A DNA stretch of 39,975 nucleotides, from positions 1-39,975 of the forward strand of contig FMBT01000596.1 in NCBI GenBank assembly GCA_900095095.1, read 5' to 3'. Position 1 is the stretch's first letter. Each line of letters opens with the position of its first letter. This stretch comes from Fragilariopsis cylindrus CCMP1102 (taxonomy: Eukaryota; Bacillariophyta; Bacillariophyceae; Bacillariales; Bacillariaceae). A program made the position numbers and the translations under genes. The notes below the pieces were generated by a model. The model was not told the origin of the DNA. It saw only the letters and a program-made list of their open reading frames with translations, and searched no databases. Shown piece by piece: positions 37,417 through 39,975 of the stretch.

Positions 37417-38865
37417 TTATTTTTTGTTCTTTTGGTTCTTCTCTCCCTTACTAACCTCTTGTGCTTCACGAACGAATGGAAGGAATTCCTTACCACCCAT
37501 GTACGGACGGAGGACTTCTGGAACGATGACACCATCGGGTGTTTGGTAAGTTTCTAACAAACAGCATATTCCTCTTCCTGTCGCACACAATGTAGCGTTA
37601 AGCATATGTACGTAGGACTGACGAGCAGATAAATCACCCTTCTTCACTTCCTTCTTTCCGCCGCATCTAATATTAACTCCGCGAGCTTGATAGTCGGTAC
37701 AGTTACTACAACTGACTAACTCACGGTAGGCATTTTGACCAGGAAACCATGCCTCTAAGTCATACTTTTTAGTAGCAGCATCATTCAATTCATTACTGAC
37801 CAAACAAACAACACGATAGGCAAATCCAAGAGAATCATAAAATTCCTTTGCAGCGGTTAGCATACGCTTATGTTCCGCTTGAGATGCCTCATAATCATCA
37901 TCGACGATACAAAATTGTTCAATCTTTTCAAATTGATGGACACGGAATATTCCACGAATGTCCCGTCCGGACGATCCAGCTTCCTTTCGGAAACAGGTAG
38001 AAATTCCAGCATATCGTAATGGTAACGAACTCCTTTCGACCCATTCATCCTTATGGTAGGCACAAAGGGGTTGTTCGGAGGTTGCAATAAGGTACTTTTC
38101 CTTACTTTCGCCTTCCGGATCATCAGTTTTTCCTGACACCTTGTACAATTGTTCATCAAAGTCATCTAACTGAGCAATGGATGCCATAACATCCTTGTTC
38201 ATGAAGAATGGTGGTTGGACGACGTTGTAGTCACGTGCTGACAAAAAGGCGATACCGTAGTTGATGATAGCCTGATTTAACAGTACACCTGCATTTGTTA
38301 AAAAGTATGCACGATGACCAGCCACATTAGATCCACGAGTTGGTTCATATCCACCAATCCTCCATAATAATTCATCATGGGTTAATGGTTTAGTTTCTGG
38401 TAACGTATACTTCAATGAACCCTGGGAGGCGGGTAGGATGCCTTCTCCTTCTGGTGGAATTGGACTTAATGTAATAACTAAGTTATCTTCATCTTCATCG
38501 TTTGAAATAGGAACTTCTGGATCGACACGATTACCGATTCGATTCAAGAGTTTATCCCGACTTGCAGCGATTAATGGCAATTGAGCTTCTACATCCTTAA
38601 TCTCCTCCTGAACAGCTTTCATTTCAGCAACTTCAGCCGTACAATCTTCTTTCGCTTTCTTTTTGGGTGTAATTTTTTCCTTTTGGATTTTGTTTACCTG
38701 CTTACGCAAATCATCTTTTTTCTTGGTCATGGCACGCCATTTTTCATCTTCTGCAATGACCTCGTCCACCCATTCCACCGGTTTGAACCGTTGTTCCATA
38801 TATTTGCGATACTTCGCAGGGTCTCCCCCTTTGTAATCACGGAGTTCGTTGATGTCGATAGGCAT
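37417..38865 (-). CDS. SARS: Seryl-tRNA synthetase, cytosolic type
   Basis: Charges tRNA-Ser with serine. The ATG at 38865 opens MPIDINELRDYKGGDPAKYR, the standard eukaryotic start. The frame stays open upstream to a TTG at 38949 but that extension is low-complexity. The intronless protein has 482 residues. Residues about 1-115 form the tRNA-binding coiled-coil arm (KWRAMTKKKDDLRKQVNKIQ, and EEIKDVEAQLPLIAASRDKL). The class II catalytic core follows: motif 1 in AYFLTNAGVLLNQAIINYGI and PPFFM, motif 2 in FRKEAGSSGRDIRGIFRVHQ and FEKIEQF, and motif 3 in LNATLCATGRGICCLLETYQ followed by VPEVLRPYMGG. The serine-binding region (TSEQPLCAYH) is present. The C-terminal KNQKNKK tail is short. No targeting peptide is visible, so it is the cytosolic enzyme. 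No frameshift is seen. Confidence 0.96.
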   Translation of the reverse strand: MPIDINELRDYKGGDPAKYRKYMEQRFKPVEWVDEVIAEDEKWRAMTKKKDDLRKQVNKIQKEKITPKKKAKEDCTAEVAEMKAVQEEIKDVEAQLPLIAASRDKLLNRIGNRVDPEVPISNDEDEDNLVITLSPIPPEGEGILPASQGSLKYTLPETKPLTHDELLWRIGGYEPTRGSNVAGHRAYFLTNAGVLLNQAIINYGIAFLSARDYNVVQPPFFMNKDVMASIAQLDDFDEQLYKVSGKTDDPEGESKEKYLIATSEQPLCAYHKDEWVERSSLPLRYAGISTCFRKEAGSSGRDIRGIFRVHQFEKIEQFCIVDDDYEASQAEHKRMLTAAKEFYDSLGFAYRVVCLVSNELNDAATKKYDLEAWFPGQNAYRELVSCSNCTDYQARGVNIRCGGKKEVKKGDLSARQSYVHMLNATLCATGRGICCLLETYQTPDGVIVPEVLRPYMGGKEFLPFVREAQEVSKGEKNQKNKK

Positions 38866-39374
38866 CCTACTGGTATTATTTGACTTGTTGTTTAGTTTAT
38901 ATGTTATATGCAAAGGAAAAATATATTGATAGCAAATTATTTGAAACAATCTCTCTCAGTCCAAGATTGTTGTTGTACTTCGACGTAGGACTATCTTTTT
39001 GTTCGTCGTCGTTTCGTTGAACGTAAAAAATTCCAATCGTTTCGACGGCTGATATGGGTAGTGAGGGACAGACGAGTGCGCCCTTTTGTGTGTGTGTGTG
39101 TGTGTGTTTTTAAACAACTACTTAGAGGAAAGAGAAAGCAGAGGAAAGTGCAGGGGGTCAAACCCCTGGACCTGGAAGCGTACGGTACCGTACAGATTGA
39201 AATCTTAAGGCATGCTCTACAGTACAACATATTAGCAAGCAACAATAAGTAGTACTACTTTTCCACAAAACAAAATATTACAAACAAAAAATCATCTATT
39301 TCAATCAATATTTTACTCAATTATTAATTTAATTACCAAAAATATTGTATAAGAAGTAACATAAAACTAAAACT
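38866..39374. other. Intergenic 5' flank of SerRS with a (GT)n tract
   Basis: About 510 bases between the SerRS start and the tRNA gene. A (GT)n microsatellite of about ten units lies at 39089-39107. A less AT-rich stretch follows (39120-39200). Neither strand has a convincing gene. Confidence 0.45.
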
Positions 39375-39447
39375 GGATGATTAGCTCAGTTGGTAGAGCG
39401 TGCGACTGTTAATCGCAAGGCCACCGGTTCGACCCCGGTATCGTCCG
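39375..39447 (+). tRNA. tRNA-Asn (anticodon GTT)
   Basis: A 73-base cloverleaf. The 7-bp acceptor stem GGATGAT/ATCGTCC has one G-T pair. D arm: GCTC-AGTTGGTA-GAGC. Anticodon arm: TGCGA-CTGTTAA-TCGCA, anticodon GTT at 39408-39410, reading Asn codons. Variable loop: AGGCC. T arm: ACCGG-TTCGACC-CCGGT. Discriminator base is G. There is no intron and no encoded CCA. A TCTTTTT run directly follows as the RNA polymerase III terminator. Internal A and B boxes (TAGCTCAGTTGG and GGTTCGACCCC) are canonical. Confidence 0.97.
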
Positions 39448-39975
39448 TCTTTTTGAAGTTGCTTTGATTTTTTTACTATTTTCTTTGAGTAACTTAATTC
39501 TTTATAAATAATAATAATCAATTATTATACAGTAGTAATAATAAGGCAGTTAAGAACTCTTATTTACGTTAGATCCCATCAATGTAGAGATTGATTTCAT
39601 TTTTAGGATGTTCCAGTTGTTGTGTAGAGAGTAAGAGAACTACTACATGTAATGTACCTACCTGCACACCACATTATTGTACACCACATTTTATACACCA
39701 CCACACCGTTCTTCGGTTGGTGGTTTTTGCACACACTATAAGATGGGTTGTCCTGCAAATATAGTAGATTGAGTCCCATAATGTGCTATAGAATATGGTT
39801 GTGTGTGCCGTTGACAGTAACAGAATTCTCAGTCAGGACTACCTAACCTGGTCCCTGTCAAAGTGGAAATATGATAATTTTTGGGAGAGCCAAGTTGGAC
39901 TTCTTCTTACATTCTGAATATATCATTTTCCATCATAAAATAATGATAGCTACCAGGAGTTGGAATGATATATTG
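39448..39975. other. Window end, no gene recognised; one strong hairpin
   Basis: About 530 bases after the tRNA's pol III terminator. Short repeats of ACACCACATT-type sequence lie at 39664-39706. They run into a 10-bp stem-loop at 39697-39724 followed by a T run, which is listed separately. No protein frame or RNA family is recognised. Confidence 0.45.
39697..39728 (+). terminator. Stem-loop followed by T5, possible transcript end
   Basis: ACCACCA-C-ACC pairs with GGTTGGTGGT (39715-39724), ten base pairs with one bulged C, around a GTTCTTC loop, then TTTTT at 39724-39728. The shape could mark a pol III transcript end, but no upstream RNA gene was identified, so the assignment is tentative. 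Confidence 0.3.

Overview
The window looks like nuclear DNA of a photosynthetic stramenopile, most likely a diatom. Four proteins (glucose-6-phosphate isomerase, protoporphyrinogen oxidase, TypA/BipA and a long lysine-rich protein) begin with a secretory signal peptide followed by F or W at the predicted cleavage site. That is the ASAFAP-type signal used for import into a secondary red plastid. Genes are mostly intronless or carry one or two short GT-AG introns (119-214 bp). They are closely spaced on both strands, and the sequence is AT-rich with many triplet repeats that code for Asn, Ser, Thr and Lys runs. The species cannot be named from sequence alone.

Layout. 1-1520: minus-strand, Asn-rich protein of unknown function, cut by the window edge. 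1521-2678: mostly non-coding, with one candidate small minus-strand gene. 2679-3461: zinc-ribbon plus three CCHC knuckles plus RGG protein. 4029-5028: alpha-kinase with an N-terminal zinc finger and one frameshift. 5046-5600: broken relic of an unrecognised gene. 6001-8196 (perhaps to 8564), minus: GT31 glycosyltransferase interrupted by a coding minisatellite. 9216-10106: YjjX-type inosine/xanthosine triphosphatase. 10274-13296, minus: GH31 alpha-glucosidase-like protein. 13674-16651: two tandem copies of a putative Golgi glycosyltransferase domain, probably one protein. 17805-20366: lysine-rich, signal-bearing protein. 20715-22157, minus: ankyrin protein. 22539-25176, minus: plastid-type glucose-6-phosphate isomerase. 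25674-26003: a duplicated 160-bp repeat. 26483-28309, minus: protoporphyrinogen oxidase. 28796-30632: Sec63-like protein. 30814-31569, minus: membrane RING-H2 protein. 31636-31992: three-unit repeat. 32752-33977, minus: protein with two TB2/DP1/HVA22-like domains. 34746-37009: plastid TypA. 37417-38865, minus: seryl-tRNA synthetase. 39375-39447: tRNA-Asn(GUU).

No operon or dedicated pathway is evident. Functionally the window mixes plastid housekeeping (haem/chlorophyll synthesis, sugar phosphate metabolism, translation GTPase), ER/Golgi functions (Sec63-like, double DP1, GT31, GH31, tandem glycosyltransferase) and translation (SerRS, tRNA-Asn).

The main oddity is that every protein gene I recognise between about 4.0 and 13.3 kb carries one or more single-base indels, mostly at short homopolymers, while the encoded family motifs remain intact in neighbouring frames. 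Genes to the right are nearly all clean. This suggests local consensus error or very recent decay. The most novel-looking proteins are the lysine-rich plastid-signal protein, the tandem glycosyltransferase whose first copy has lost its HxRCGD motif, the GT31 enzyme with an expanding insertion, the double DP1/HVA22 protein and the Sec63-like protein without a J domain.
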